Source: Rhodanobacteraceae bacterium ZG21-1 (lineage in GTDB: Bacteria; Pseudomonadota; Gammaproteobacteria; Xanthomonadales; Rhodanobacteraceae). Taken from it: a DNA stretch of 64,000 nt. The position numbers and the translations under genes were made by a program. Positions 26,420 to 35,676 of the stretch are shown piece by piece (position 1 is the stretch's first letter; every line of letters starts with the position of its first letter). The notes beneath the pieces were generated by a model. That model had not been told where the DNA came from and ran no database searches. It saw only the letters and a list, made by a program, of their open reading frames with translations. The stretch lies in NCBI GenBank assembly GCA_021390615.1, contig JAJEJU010000024.1:1364001-1428000 (forward strand), given 5' to 3'.

Positions 26420-27430
26420 ATGGCCGCCCATTCCACATCCGAACAGAAGGCAGTGCTGCGCAGCGAGGCGCAGACCTGGCTGTTGCTTCTGCTGTCCGGG
26501 CAGGTGAGCGCAGCCGATGCCGAGGCGTTCCGGCTGTGGTGCGGGCGCGACCCGGCGCATCGCCAAGCGTTTGCCGAGGTGCGTCTGTTGTGGGAAAACC
26601 TCGGGCCCGCCGTGCGCGCGGTCGCCGCGCGCGAGCAGGCTGCGCCGGCGCGGACGCCGCATCGTCTGCCGGAAACCAGCCGGGCGGCGCCGCGCAGCAT
26701 GAGCCGGCGCGCCTTCCTCGGCGGCACGGCGATCGCCGCGTCGACCGCCTGCCTGATGCTGCTGCGGCCGCCGTGGCGGCTGTGGCCGGGCTTGTCGGAA
26801 CTGGATGCCGATTTCCGCACCGGCACCGGCGAACAGCGGCAGCTCGAAATCGTGCCTGGCGTGGTGGTCGAAATGAACACCCAGACCAGCATCAATCTGC
26901 GCCCGGGACGCGACGGCTCGCCGGGCATGGAGCTGATGTCCGGCGAAGCGCAGGTGCTGAATCTCGCGCCCCAGGCCAAGCCGTTCTCGATCTATGCCGC
27001 GGGCGGTTGCGTGGTGACCGGGGCGGATTCGCAGTGCAACGTACGCTGCACCGGCGCGCAGGTGCAGGTGATCTGCCTGCGCGGCAGCACCGAGCTGAAG
27101 TACCTCAGCCAGAGCAAGGCCATTGCCCCGGCGCAGCAGGTCAGTTACGGTGCGCAAGGCATCGGCGCTCCGGCCACGGTCGACCCCGAAGTGGCGCTGG
27201 CCTGGCGCCGCCGCGTGCTGATCTTCGACGACCAGCCGCTGGCCGAAGTGGTCGCGGAGATCAATCGCTACCGCCCCGGCAAGATCATCCTGATGGACGA
27301 TGCGCTGGCCGCGCGCAAGGTGCATGCCCGCTTCTCGCTCAATCAGCTGGCCGACGTGGCGGCGCTGATCCACAACGCCTACGGCGCGCAGGTAACCAGC
27401 CTGCCGGGCGGCATCGTTCTGCTTAGCTGA
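26420..27430 (+). CDS. FecR-family anti-sigma factor / sensor
   Basis: This is a 336-aa single-span membrane protein. The N-terminal ~90 residues are the cytosolic DUF4880 anti-sigma part (EAQTWLLLLLSGQVSAADAEAFRLWCGRDPAHRQAFAEV...W). The membrane segment is RRAFLGGTAIAASTACLMLL. The periplasmic FecR domain follows (FRTGTGEQRQLEIVPGVVVEMNTQTSINL; SGEAQVLNLA). The end, EVVAEINRYRPGKIILMDDALAARKVHARFSLNQLADVAALI, matches the STN-like/DUF4974 terminus. It holds the ECF factor inactive or helps activate it on a periplasmic signal, probably given by the STN protein encoded upstream. Confidence 0.9.
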   Translation: MAAHSTSEQKAVLRSEAQTWLLLLLSGQVSAADAEAFRLWCGRDPAHRQAFAEVRLLWENLGPAVRAVAAREQAAPARTPHRLPETSRAAPRSMSRRAFLGGTAIAASTACLMLLRPPWRLWPGLSELDADFRTGTGEQRQLEIVPGVVVEMNTQTSINLRPGRDGSPGMELMSGEAQVLNLAPQAKPFSIYAAGGCVVTGADSQCNVRCTGAQVQVICLRGSTELKYLSQSKAIAPAQQVSYGAQGIGAPATVDPEVALAWRRRVLIFDDQPLAEVVAEINRYRPGKIILMDDALAARKVHARFSLNQLADVAALIHNAYGAQVTSLPGGIVLLS

Positions 27431-28164
27431 GCGCGGCGTTCCGAGCTGGCTGCAGCCGGGCACCGGAGAGCCTGCGGCTTTCTGTGTCGCGATACATGAC
27501 AACGCCGTGTCATGGCCTGCGAATCGGCGCGCGTGAGCCGCCTGCGAATGAAATTTTCGTGACATGGTTCAGTCCTTCCACCGACCAGCCGTCTTTCCCA
27601 GCGGAAGCGTCACTTGGGACATGGACGTCCTTTTGCATGTGGGCTGCTTCGCAAATCGGTCGATGGGGGAAGAGGGGCGCTTGATCAGACACTGGCCGTA
27701 GCGGCGGCAAATCCAACTTGCGAATGAAGCGCTTTCCACGCGGGCGTCGCCCGCAGCGAGCATGGCGCGGCGGGGATTTGCGCCTCGGGTGGTGAAAACG
27801 CAGACCGCTCGATCGGTCGGTGGCAGTGCTTCAAGGTCGGCTACTTCGAGGGCGTTAGCCGGAGTGTTCGCCGCCGATATGGCTGGCGAGAGCGGTTTCT
27901 CTAGACATCTAATTTCCGGATCTATCGCATGTTCCAGTCAGACAAGCCGGCGCAGCAGGCGCTGCCGAAAGAGCTGCCGCCGATCGTGGCTGCATCAGCG
28001 GCAGGCGATGCTGCGCCATGTGCAGGGCGACTCGATCCTGCACTCGATCACAAGCCGGCCGATTCGACATCTGCTTGTCACCATTCGGTTGCCGAGGGCG
28101 CACTAGCTTGGCCGCTTCGAGCGCGCAAGTGGGTGATTTCGTTTGCTCAAAAGCGGGTGACCGG
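27431..28164. other. Intergenic / long leader of the tpsB operon
   Basis: These 734 bases carry the candidate ECF promoter at 27548-27574. That leaves an unusually long leader of about 590 bases before the TpsB start. I see no supportable gene in it. The frames around 27762-28106 have no signature. Confidence 0.4.
27548..27574 (+). promoter_or_regulatory. Candidate ECF-sigma promoter of the tpsB operon
   Basis: This 27-base element begins ATGAAATTTTC and ends GTGACATGGTTCAGTC. A near-identical copy (one mismatch) occurs before the tpsA gene at 36274-36300. A conserved -35-like TGAAAT about 16-17 bases before GTTCAGTC fits an ECF promoter. The adjacent FecI-like sigma factor is the obvious candidate. 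Confidence 0.6.
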
Positions 28165-29799
28165 ATGAGTCGTCGGGGCGGCAGGATCAGCAACGCAGTG
28201 TTGTCGCGGCGGTCCCCGGCATGGGTGCTCGGACTGCTGCTCGGCGGCTTCGGCGTGGCGCACGGGCAGCAGGCAGGCAACGCCGCCAGCCAGGCCGCCG
28301 ACGCCAAAGCCGCCCCCAGCAAGTTCGACGTCAACGAGTACCTCGTGCGCGGCAACACCATGCTGGATGCAGTGCTCATCGAGAGCACGGTCGAGCCGTT
28401 CCTCGGTCCCGGCCGCAACCTCGACGACGTGCATGCGGCGCGCGACGCCTTGCAGAAGGTCTATCAGGCCAAGGGTTATCAGTCGGTGGTGGTGGAAGTT
28501 CCGCCACAGCAAGTGAAGGGCGGCGTGATCCTGCTGCAGGTGATGGAAAACCGCATCGGGCGCATGCGTGTGGAAGGTGCCAAATACCATTCGCCGCAGG
28601 CGATCCGCGACGCCGTGCCGGCGCTGGCGGAAGGGCAGGTGCCCGATTTCAGCAAGGCGCAGCAGCAGCTGGCCCAGGTCAATCGACAGCCCGGCCAGCA
28701 GGTGGTGCCGCTGCTCAAGCCGGGCACGCTGCCGCAGACCATGGACGTCACGCTGAAGGTGCAGGACAACTATCCGCTGCATGCCAGCCTCGAGGTCAAC
28801 AACGACCACAGCGCGGACACGCCGACCCTGCGCACCATCGCCAGCCTCAGCTACGACAACCTGTGGCAGCTCGGCCACACCATCTCGCTGGCCTACATCG
28901 TGGCGCCGCAGGACCGTTCCGCCGCCGAGGTCTATGCGCTGTCCTATTTGGCGCCTTTGAACGCCGACTGGAGTCTGCTCGGTTCGGCCTACAAGTCCAA
29001 CAGCAATGCCAACACGGTGGGCGGCACCACCGTGCTCGGCAAGGGTCACGCATTCAGCCTGACCGCGACACGCCAGCTGCCAACCCTGGGCCAGTACACC
29101 CAATCGGTGTCGTTCGGCATCAGCCGCAAACATTTCGACCAGAACATCACGGTGGGCGACACCACCGTGGCCGCGCCGATCAGCTATACGCCGCTCACGC
29201 TTTCCTACAGCGGGCAGCGCACCACCGACAAGTCGACCACCGGCTTCACCCTGGCCGGCAATTTCGGCTGGCGCGGCATGGGCAGCGGGCTCAACGAATT
29301 CGACAACCTGCGCTTCAAGTCGCGCGGCGATTTCGCCTACCTGCGCGCCGACTACAACTACACGCGCCAGCTCGGCGGCGACTATGCGCTAGCCTTGCGC
29401 GCCAGCGCGCAGGCCGCCGATTCGCCGCTGGTCTCCAGTGAGCAGTTCGCTGCCGGCGGCGCCAGCAGCGTGCGCGGCTACCTGTCCGCGGAAGACACCG
29501 CCGACAACAGCGCCACCGGCTCGATCGAACTGCGCGGCCCGTCGATGGCCTCGTGGCTGGGCGACCCGCTCAACGACTGGCGCCTGCATGTCTTCCTGGA
29601 CGGCGCGCGCCTGCTGTTGATCAGCCCGCTGCCCGACCAGAAGAGCCGCTTCACCTTGCTCAGCACCGGCATCGGCACGCGTTTCAGCATGTTCCAGAAC
29701 GTCACCGGCGCGCTCGAATACGCCTATCCGCTGAAGGACGGGGCGCGCACCAAGGCGCACGACGGGCACCTGCTGTTCAACCTCAAGGCCGGTCTCTGA
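28165..29799 (+). CDS. TpsB outer-membrane transporter (ShlB/FhaC/HecB family)
   Basis: The 544-aa protein carries a signal peptide (WVLGLLLGGFGVAHGQQ). Two POTRA-like domains follow: FDVNEYLVRGNTMLDAVLIESTVEPFLGPG (POTRA_2/ShlB type) and ENRIGRMRVEGAKYHSPQAI. A 16-strand Omp85-type barrel completes it, with the loop-6 motif GGASSVRGYLSAED. The length fits FhaC (about 550). It secretes the TPS-domain exoprotein across the outer membrane; the partner is the TpsA protein 6.7 kb downstream. The ATG at 28165 is chosen; longer in-frame extensions to 28018 do not look like a signal sequence. It is the first gene of an operon that continues with ExbB, ExbD and TonB, which is not the usual TPS arrangement. 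Confidence 0.92.
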   Translation: MSRRGGRISNAVLSRRSPAWVLGLLLGGFGVAHGQQAGNAASQAADAKAAPSKFDVNEYLVRGNTMLDAVLIESTVEPFLGPGRNLDDVHAARDALQKVYQAKGYQSVVVEVPPQQVKGGVILLQVMENRIGRMRVEGAKYHSPQAIRDAVPALAEGQVPDFSKAQQQLAQVNRQPGQQVVPLLKPGTLPQTMDVTLKVQDNYPLHASLEVNNDHSADTPTLRTIASLSYDNLWQLGHTISLAYIVAPQDRSAAEVYALSYLAPLNADWSLLGSAYKSNSNANTVGGTTVLGKGHAFSLTATRQLPTLGQYTQSVSFGISRKHFDQNITVGDTTVAAPISYTPLTLSYSGQRTTDKSTTGFTLAGNFGWRGMGSGLNEFDNLRFKSRGDFAYLRADYNYTRQLGGDYALALRASAQAADSPLVSSEQFAAGGASSVRGYLSAEDTADNSATGSIELRGPSMASWLGDPLNDWRLHVFLDGARLLLISPLPDQKSRFTLLSTGIGTRFSMFQNVTGALEYAYPLKDGARTKAHDGHLLFNLKAGL

Positions 29800-29874
29800 G
29801 GCGCGGTACCCAGGCATTCACCCAACGGCTTCATTCGGACCAAACGGCTTCATTCGGAAAGGGGTTCAACGATC

Positions 29875-31722
29875 ATGCGATACCTGCTCTTGGCATGCGC
29901 GCTGTGTCTGGCGTGGTTGCCGCGCTTCGTGCACGCGGCCGATGCGGCCTGGTGGAACGACGACTGGTCGTATCGCAAGGCCATCACCCTGGACACCAGC
30001 AACAAGGGCACCAGCCTGGCCCAGCCGGCCGGGCGGGTACCGCTGCTGATCCGGCTGCACCCGGGCAATTTCCAGTTCGACGGCGTCGCTCCCAACGGCT
30101 CGGACGTGCGCTTCATCGGCTCCGACGGCAAGACGCCGTTGAACTACCAGATCGAGAGCTTCGATCCGGTGCTCGGCGTGGCGCAGATCTGGCTGGACGT
30201 GCCCGATCTGCAGGCCAACGCCCAGCAGACGGTGTGGATGTACTACGGCAACGGCAAGGCGCCGGCGCAGAGCAGCGGTGCGGCCAGCTTCGATGCCGAC
30301 TATGCGCTGGTCTATCACTTCGACGACGCGGCAGGATCGCCGCCGAAGGACGCCACCGCCTACAGCAACCATGCGCAGAGCGGCACGCCGCGCCCGGTCG
30401 ACGGCGGCATCATCGGCAAGGCCGGCCGCTTTGACGGCAGCACGGTGGTGACGCTGCCGAACAGCGCCTCGCTGAACACGGCCGCCGGCGGCAGCTTCAG
30501 CTTCAGCGCCTGGATCAAGCTCGATGCGGTGCCGGCGACGCCGACCTTGCTGTATGCGCGTCGCCAGGACGGCAAGGCGCTGCTGATCGGCCTCGACGGC
30601 GGCGCACCCTTCGTGGAAGTCGACGGCGCGCAGACGCAGCGCAGCAGCGCGGGCGAAGCGCTGAAGGCGGGCCAGTGGGCGTACATCGTGGTGACTGCCG
30701 CCCAAGGCCAGGTCAATCTGTACGTGGACGGCCGCGCCTATGCCACGCTGGCCGCCACGCTGCCGGCCCTGACCAGCGCCGCGACGGTCGGCGGCGACAT
30801 GCCCTCGAGCGCAGCGGCAGGCAGCTCGCCGGCCTTCGCCAACTTCGTCGGCCAGATGGACGAACTGCGCCTGTCGCGGGTGGCGCGCTCGGCCGCGCTG
30901 ATCCAGGCCGACGCTTCCGCGCAAGGTGCGGAGTCGCGCCTGATCCAGTACGGCGAGGACGAGAAGAAGTCCGGCATGGGCTTCGGCTACTTCGGCATCA
31001 TCGTCAAGTCGGTGACGGCGGACGCCTGGGTGGTGATCGGCCTGCTGCTGGTCATGGCGCTGATCTCGTGGGTGGTGATGTGGCAGCGGGCGCGCTACGT
31101 CGGTCGGGTCAGCTCGGCCAACGAGCGCTTCCTGGGCCGTTTCCGCGACCTCGACAGCAACCTGCTCGGCCTGGCCGACAAGGCGACGCAATCGACGGTG
31201 CAGCGCGAACTGGGCGGCTCTTCGCTGTACCGCCTGTACGAAGTGGGCGCCAAGGAAGTCTGGCGCCGCCGCAACGGGCAGGGCCGCGTGGTGATCGCCT
31301 CGGAATCGATCGAAGCGATTCGCGCGGTGATGGATTCGACCCTGGTGCGCGAGAACCAGCGGCTGTCCAAGTCGATGGTGATCCTCACCATCGCGATCTC
31401 CGGCGGCCCGTTCCTCGGCCTGCTCGGCACGGTGGTCGGCGTGATGATCACCTTCGCCGCCATCGCCGCGGCCGGTGACGTCAACGTCAATGCGATCGCC
31501 CCCGGCATCGCCGCCGCGCTGCTCGCCACCGTCGCCGGCCTGTTCGTCGCGATCCCCGCACTGTTTGGCTACAACTACCTGTTGACCCGCAACAAGGCCG
31601 TCACTGCGGACATGCAGGTGTTCGTCGACGAGTTCGTCACCCGCCTGGCCGAACTGCATCGCGACATCGACCAGGACACGCTGGCCGGTGGCGCGAACAG
31701 CGGACACGCGATCAGCGCCTGA
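29875..31722 (+). CDS. ExbB/TolQ-type proton channel with DUF2341-LamG extracytoplasmic head
   Basis: The 615-aa protein fuses a periplasmic binding head to an ExbB channel. Residues 1-21 are a signal peptide (MRYLLLACALCLAWLPRFVH). DUF2341 lies at about 26-130 (WWNDDWSYRKAITLD; WMYYGNGKA). A LamG/concanavalin-like domain spans ~145-345 (VYHFDD, GRFDGSTVVTLP, FSAWIKLD, MDELRLSRVARSA). The C-terminus is MotA/TolQ/ExbB with membrane spans AWVVIGLLLVMALISWVVMW (~384-403), SMVILTIAISGGPFLGLLGTVVGVMITF and IAAALLATVAGLFVAIPALF. ExbB uses the proton gradient to energise TonB. The large carbohydrate-binding-like head is not part of ordinary ExbB, which is about 240 aa. It lies between TpsB and ExbD in one operon. 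Confidence 0.9.
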   Translation: MRYLLLACALCLAWLPRFVHAADAAWWNDDWSYRKAITLDTSNKGTSLAQPAGRVPLLIRLHPGNFQFDGVAPNGSDVRFIGSDGKTPLNYQIESFDPVLGVAQIWLDVPDLQANAQQTVWMYYGNGKAPAQSSGAASFDADYALVYHFDDAAGSPPKDATAYSNHAQSGTPRPVDGGIIGKAGRFDGSTVVTLPNSASLNTAAGGSFSFSAWIKLDAVPATPTLLYARRQDGKALLIGLDGGAPFVEVDGAQTQRSSAGEALKAGQWAYIVVTAAQGQVNLYVDGRAYATLAATLPALTSAATVGGDMPSSAAAGSSPAFANFVGQMDELRLSRVARSAALIQADASAQGAESRLIQYGEDEKKSGMGFGYFGIIVKSVTADAWVVIGLLLVMALISWVVMWQRARYVGRVSSANERFLGRFRDLDSNLLGLADKATQSTVQRELGGSSLYRLYEVGAKEVWRRRNGQGRVVIASESIEAIRAVMDSTLVRENQRLSKSMVILTIAISGGPFLGLLGTVVGVMITFAAIAAAGDVNVNAIAPGIAAALLATVAGLFVAIPALFGYNYLLTRNKAVTADMQVFVDEFVTRLAELHRDIDQDTLAGGANSGHAISA

Positions 31723-31735
31723 GGAGGGCTGCGCC

Positions 31736-32140
31736 ATGCAGGTCCAAGACGACGACAAGCCCTACGACGACATCAACATCACGCCGATGCTGGATCTGGC
31801 CTACGTGCTGCTGGTGATCTTCATCATCATGACCACCGCCTCGGTGCAGGGCGTCAAGGTGAATCTGCCGAAGGCCAGCGCCTCGGTCAGCCTGGCCAAG
31901 GCGCAGACCAAGGCGATCACCATTTCCGACAGCGGGCAGATCTTCCTGGACGCGTATCCGGTCACGCTCGACGAACTGGAGCAGCGCCTGCGCACGCAGA
32001 AGGCGGTGACGCCGGACTTCCCGATCATCGTCAAGGGCGATGCCAACGTGCAGTACCAGAAGGTGGTGGACATTCTGGATCTGCTGCGCCGGCTCGACCT
32101 GTCGCAGGTCGGCCTGGTGACCGGCAAGCAGTCGAGCTGA
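31736..32140 (+). CDS. exbD: ExbD/TolR-family biopolymer transport protein
   Basis: The 134-aa protein has the standard ExbD layout: a short cytosolic N-terminus (DDINITPMLDLAYVLLVIFIIM, with the proton-path Asp in MLD), one membrane helix and a periplasmic domain (VKVNLPKASASV...ITISDSGQIFLDAYPVTLDELEQRL...FPIIVKGDANVQYQKVVDILDLL). The start at 31736 has GGAGGG eight bases upstream, and the gap to the ExbB stop is 13 bases. It partners the preceding ExbB and following TonB. Confidence 0.95.
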   Translation: MQVQDDDKPYDDINITPMLDLAYVLLVIFIIMTTASVQGVKVNLPKASASVSLAKAQTKAITISDSGQIFLDAYPVTLDELEQRLRTQKAVTPDFPIIVKGDANVQYQKVVDILDLLRRLDLSQVGLVTGKQSS

Positions 32141-32152
32141 TGGCCCGGAGAG

Positions 32153-32830
32153 ATGTCGATGCATGAGTCCGGGCACATCGAGCGACGCGGACGCTGGCGA
32201 GGGCCGCTGGTGGTGCTGGCCGTGCTGGTGGTGGCTGCCTTGGTGATCTGGAAATTCGCCGGCCACCAGGTGGGTGTGCGCCGCGAAGCGCCGCGCATCG
32301 CCACCATCACGCCGCTGCCGCCGCCACCGCCGCCGCCGAAGGAAAAGCCGCCGGAGCCGAAGAAGCTGGAAGAGGTGAAGCAGGAACTGCCCAAGCCGAA
32401 CGAGCCGGCCAAACCGGTGGAGTCGCCCAAGCAGGCCCCGGACGTGGCCAAGCAGGTCACCATCAACGGCCCGGCCCAGGCCGGCAACGACGCGTTCAAC
32501 ATCGGCGCGGGCGCGGGCGGCGGCATGGTCGGCAGCAACGGCGGCACCGGCGTCGGCGGCTCGTCCTACGAGCAATACCTGGGCTATTCGCTGCAGCAGG
32601 TGATCCAGCGCGACGACCGCACACGGCGCCTGGTGTTCGACGTGCGCGCCAACCTGTGGATCGACGCCGACGGAACCGTCAGCCGCGTCGCGCTGGTGAA
32701 CTCCAGCGGTTCGCCGAGCACCGATGCGGCCTTGCTCGCGGTGCTGCAAGGCCTGCACATCGACACGCCGCCGCCCCCGAATTTGAGCATGCCGGTGCAC
32801 ACGGTCATGCGCGGCCGCCGACCGGGATGA
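32153..32830 (+). CDS. tonB: TonB-family energy transducer
   Basis: The 225-aa protein has one N-terminal membrane helix (~18-34, PLVVLAVLVVAALVIWKF). A Pro/Lys-rich periplasmic linker follows (PPPPPPPKEKPPEPKK, 56-71, extending to ~98). The C-terminal TonB-like domain (~140-222) contains FDVRANLWIDADGTVSRVALVNSSGSPSTDAALLAVL. It carries ExbB/ExbD energy to an outer-membrane protein. In this operon the likely outer-membrane clients are TpsB or the porin; no TonB-dependent receptor gene is nearby. An alternative ATG is at 32159. Confidence 0.93.
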   Translation: MSMHESGHIERRGRWRGPLVVLAVLVVAALVIWKFAGHQVGVRREAPRIATITPLPPPPPPPKEKPPEPKKLEEVKQELPKPNEPAKPVESPKQAPDVAKQVTINGPAQAGNDAFNIGAGAGGGMVGSNGGTGVGGSSYEQYLGYSLQQVIQRDDRTRRLVFDVRANLWIDADGTVSRVALVNSSGSPSTDAALLAVLQGLHIDTPPPPNLSMPVHTVMRGRRPG

Positions 32831-32891
32831 CACCGGCGGCCGTAACGCCCAGTCCATGCCTTAAAGCAACGAAACCTTATCGGAGAATGCC

Positions 32892-34670
32892 ATGAAGTCC
32901 ATGATCGCCAAGCTAGGTTTCGCGCGCTTGCCGCGCCGGGCGCTATGCCTGGCTGTTGGCCTGACGCTGGGTGGCGCATGCGGCGGCGTGCTGGCCCAGG
33001 ACGCCGCCGCGCCCTCGACCAATGCCACCATCAACCTGATCCGCCTGATGGTCAAGAAGGGCTTGCTCACCCAGGCGGATGCCGACGGCCTGCTGGCCCA
33101 GGCCAATGCCGAGGCCACGCAGGCACGCAATGCGAGTGCCACTCCGAACCCGGGCGCAGCAGTCGCCGGCGACGGCGCGCAGCCGGGCGATGTGCGCGTC
33201 ACCTACGTGCCGCAGAACGTGCGCAACGAGATCCGCGAGCAGGTCAAGCAGGAAGTGATCGCGCAGGCCAAGAGCGAGCACTGGGCCGAACCGAATGCGC
33301 TGCCCGAATGGCTGGACCGGATCAGCTGGTCGGGCGACGTCAAGGTGCGCGACGAGTCCTGGTACTACAGCCGCAACAACTCGCCTTACTTCATCGACTA
33401 CGCGACCTTGAACCGCACCGGGCCGGTCGACGTCGGCGCCGCCAATCCGCAGATCCCGGTGCTGAACACGCAGCAGAACCGCCTCAACATGCTGCGCATG
33501 CAGGCGCACCTGGCGCTGACCGCCAAGCTGGGCGACACGGTCACTGCCGGCGTGCGCATCGGCTCGGGCAACGACAACAACCCGGTCTCGACCACCGCGA
33601 CCCTGGGCGGCGGCCTGGACAAGAAGAACCTGTGGCTGGACCGCGCCTGGATCAAATGGCAGCCGAACAGCTGGAGTTCGCTGACCGCCGGACGCATGGC
33701 CAATCCGTTCATGGCCACCGAGCTGATCTATTCGCCGGAACTGAACTTCGACGGCATCGCCGGGCACTTCGACCTGCCGTTCAACGACGACTTGGGAACC
33801 TTCGCCACCGTGGGCGCCTTCCCGATCGAGTTCACCTCGCCCGATTCGCCCACCGACGCCGACGGCACGCAGAAGAACCGCGACTACGACAAGTGGATGA
33901 CGGCGGCGCAGATCGGCGCCAGCTGGAAGTTCGACGAGGACACCCAGCTGAAACTGGCGCTGGCCTACTACTACTTCAGCCGCATGCGCGGCTCGCTCTC
34001 CGCGCCCTGCGACGTCGACATCAACCCCAGCATCAATTTCTGCAGCACCGACGACACCGCGCCGCAATACATGCAGAAGGGCAACACGGTGTTCCTGCTG
34101 CGCGACATCGTGCCGCCGGTGGGTTCGTCGGGCGCCTATCCGCAGCCGCAGTTCGTCGGCCTGGCCTACAACTACCACCTGGCCAACCTCACCGGCCAGT
34201 TCGACTTCAAGGTGGGCGGCATGCCGGTGCGCCTGTTGGCCGACTATGTGCGCAACATGGCCTACCACGAGCGGGATGCCTTCGATCGCTATCCGAACGG
34301 GCTGGGGCAGCCAGTCAACAACTACCAGGCCGGCCCGGTGGTCAACGGCGTGCCGACCAATGGCCCGTACAAGAGCGGCCCGGTGGGCTGGCTGGTGCGC
34401 GGCATCGTGGGCACGCCGAACCCGATGGCGGCGAACGAGTGGAACGTTTCGCTCGGCTACAAATACCTGCAGCCGGATGCCGTGCTGGACGGCCTGACCG
34501 ACCAGAACTTCCATCTGGGCGGCACCAACGCCAAGGGCTTCTTCATCAGCACCGACTACGGCATCGCCCAGCGCACCTGGCTGTCGGCGCGCTACTTCAA
34601 TGCGCGCGAAGTGTTCGGGCCGCCGTTCTCGCTGGACATCCTGCAGCTCGAGATGAGCACCAAATTCTGA
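32892..34670 (+). CDS. Putative outer-membrane porin (Porin_5 family)
   Basis: This 592-aa protein has a signal peptide (ALCLAVGLTLGGACGGVLAQ). A helical N-terminal region follows (LIRLMVKKGLLTQADADGLLAQA; REQVKQEVIAQAK). The remaining ~450 residues show the alternating pattern of a beta barrel with many aromatic girdle residues. Stretches like ISWSGDVKVRDESWYYS, IKWQPNSWSSLTAGRMANPF and the final FSLDILQLEMSTKF (C-terminal Phe) are typical of Porin_5-type proteins found beside TPS/TonB loci. It may form a pore for the secreted or sensed ligand. The ATG at 32892 has CGGAGAATGCC before it. Confidence 0.85.
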   Translation: MKSMIAKLGFARLPRRALCLAVGLTLGGACGGVLAQDAAAPSTNATINLIRLMVKKGLLTQADADGLLAQANAEATQARNASATPNPGAAVAGDGAQPGDVRVTYVPQNVRNEIREQVKQEVIAQAKSEHWAEPNALPEWLDRISWSGDVKVRDESWYYSRNNSPYFIDYATLNRTGPVDVGAANPQIPVLNTQQNRLNMLRMQAHLALTAKLGDTVTAGVRIGSGNDNNPVSTTATLGGGLDKKNLWLDRAWIKWQPNSWSSLTAGRMANPFMATELIYSPELNFDGIAGHFDLPFNDDLGTFATVGAFPIEFTSPDSPTDADGTQKNRDYDKWMTAAQIGASWKFDEDTQLKLALAYYYFSRMRGSLSAPCDVDINPSINFCSTDDTAPQYMQKGNTVFLLRDIVPPVGSSGAYPQPQFVGLAYNYHLANLTGQFDFKVGGMPVRLLADYVRNMAYHERDAFDRYPNGLGQPVNNYQAGPVVNGVPTNGPYKSGPVGWLVRGIVGTPNPMAANEWNVSLGYKYLQPDAVLDGLTDQNFHLGGTNAKGFFISTDYGIAQRTWLSARYFNAREVFGPPFSLDILQLEMSTKF

Positions 34671-34679
34671 GGAAGGCCC

Positions 34680-35309
34680 ATGAAGCGCATGACTCGAATC
34701 GCCGGCATAGGAGTCCTCGCCATGATGGCGTCGACCGCGCAGGCCCAGAGCCTGGAAGATCAGCTGCGCACGCAGCTGCGCGAGGCACGCAGCCAGCTGC
34801 AGGACCTGCAGGGCCAGCAGGCGCAGTGGCAGGCCCAGCAGGCGACCGCGGAACAGCAGCGCGACCAGGCGCGCAAGGAGCTGGAGCAGGCCAAGGCCGA
34901 GCTGGCCAAGCTGCGCGGCAGCTCGGCCGGCAATACCGCGGCGATCGCGGCGGAACGTGCCGATCGCCAGCGCGCCGACGCCGAGGCGCAGCGCGTGCAG
35001 AAGGCCTACAGCGAAGCGGCGACGAAGGCGCAGCAGCAGGAAGCGCGCAACACCACCCTGACCACGCAATCGAACGCGCTGCAGAATCAGCTGGGCACCT
35101 GCACGGCCAAGAACCAGCAGCTCTACGCCATCGGCAACGAGATCCTCGACGCGTATTCCCACCTCGGCTTCGGCAGCATGCTGAAGAGCCGGGAGCCGTT
35201 CGCGGCGGCAGCGCGCGTCAAGCTGGAGAATGCCGCGCAGGCCTACGGCGACAAGCTCTACGAGCAGCGCTATGACCCGCATGCCGCCGCGCCGGCCAAG
35301 CAGCCTTAG
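34680..35309 (+). CDS. Periplasmic coiled-coil protein
   Basis: The 209-aa product has a signal peptide (IGVLAMMASTAQAQS). A long Gln/Ala-rich coiled coil runs from about 24 to 140 (LRTQLREARSQLQDLQGQQAQWQAQQ...KELEQAKAELAKLR...RADRQRADAEAQRVQKAYSEAA). A short conserved tail follows (LYAIGNEILDAYSHLGFGSMLKSREPF). It begins 9 bases after the porin stop (SD GAGGAAGG), so it is part of the same operon. It may bridge the periplasm between the inner-membrane ExbBD/TonB and outer-membrane parts. The role is inferred only. Confidence 0.8.
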   Translation: MKRMTRIAGIGVLAMMASTAQAQSLEDQLRTQLREARSQLQDLQGQQAQWQAQQATAEQQRDQARKELEQAKAELAKLRGSSAGNTAAIAAERADRQRADAEAQRVQKAYSEAATKAQQQEARNTTLTTQSNALQNQLGTCTAKNQQLYAIGNEILDAYSHLGFGSMLKSREPFAAAARVKLENAAQAYGDKLYEQRYDPHAAAPAKQP

Positions 35310-35676
35310 CGGGCTGGTGGCCACCGCGCCGACGATGCGAGCAACGACATGCCCCGATCGCGTCAGTCCGTATGGTCTGTACACGACAGGCGCATGCCTG
35401 CCTGATCGACCTGGCTTGTGTGTGCCAAGGCGATGACCTGCTGTGCCGACAGATTGCAGCCGCTCGTCGTCGGCGCGTACGGAAGCCAAAGTTGCGGCCT
35501 GCTGCTCAGCTGCGCTGCGGTGCCGGGGCGCAAGATGCGATGGATTGACTGCCGCCGGCCCAGCAGAGGCCGAGGCAGAACGACCACGATCGATCTCCAA
35601 CGTGGAGCGCATCCCGCTAAAGATGGGAGCAAGCTCATGATCCCGGCGCTCATGCTCGCCGGAGGCAGGTTTCGTC
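35310..35676. other. Intergenic, no gene seen
   Basis: These 367 bases lie between the coiled-coil gene and the small secreted protein gene. Frames in this stretch lack signatures. I see no strong terminator. Confidence 0.4.
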
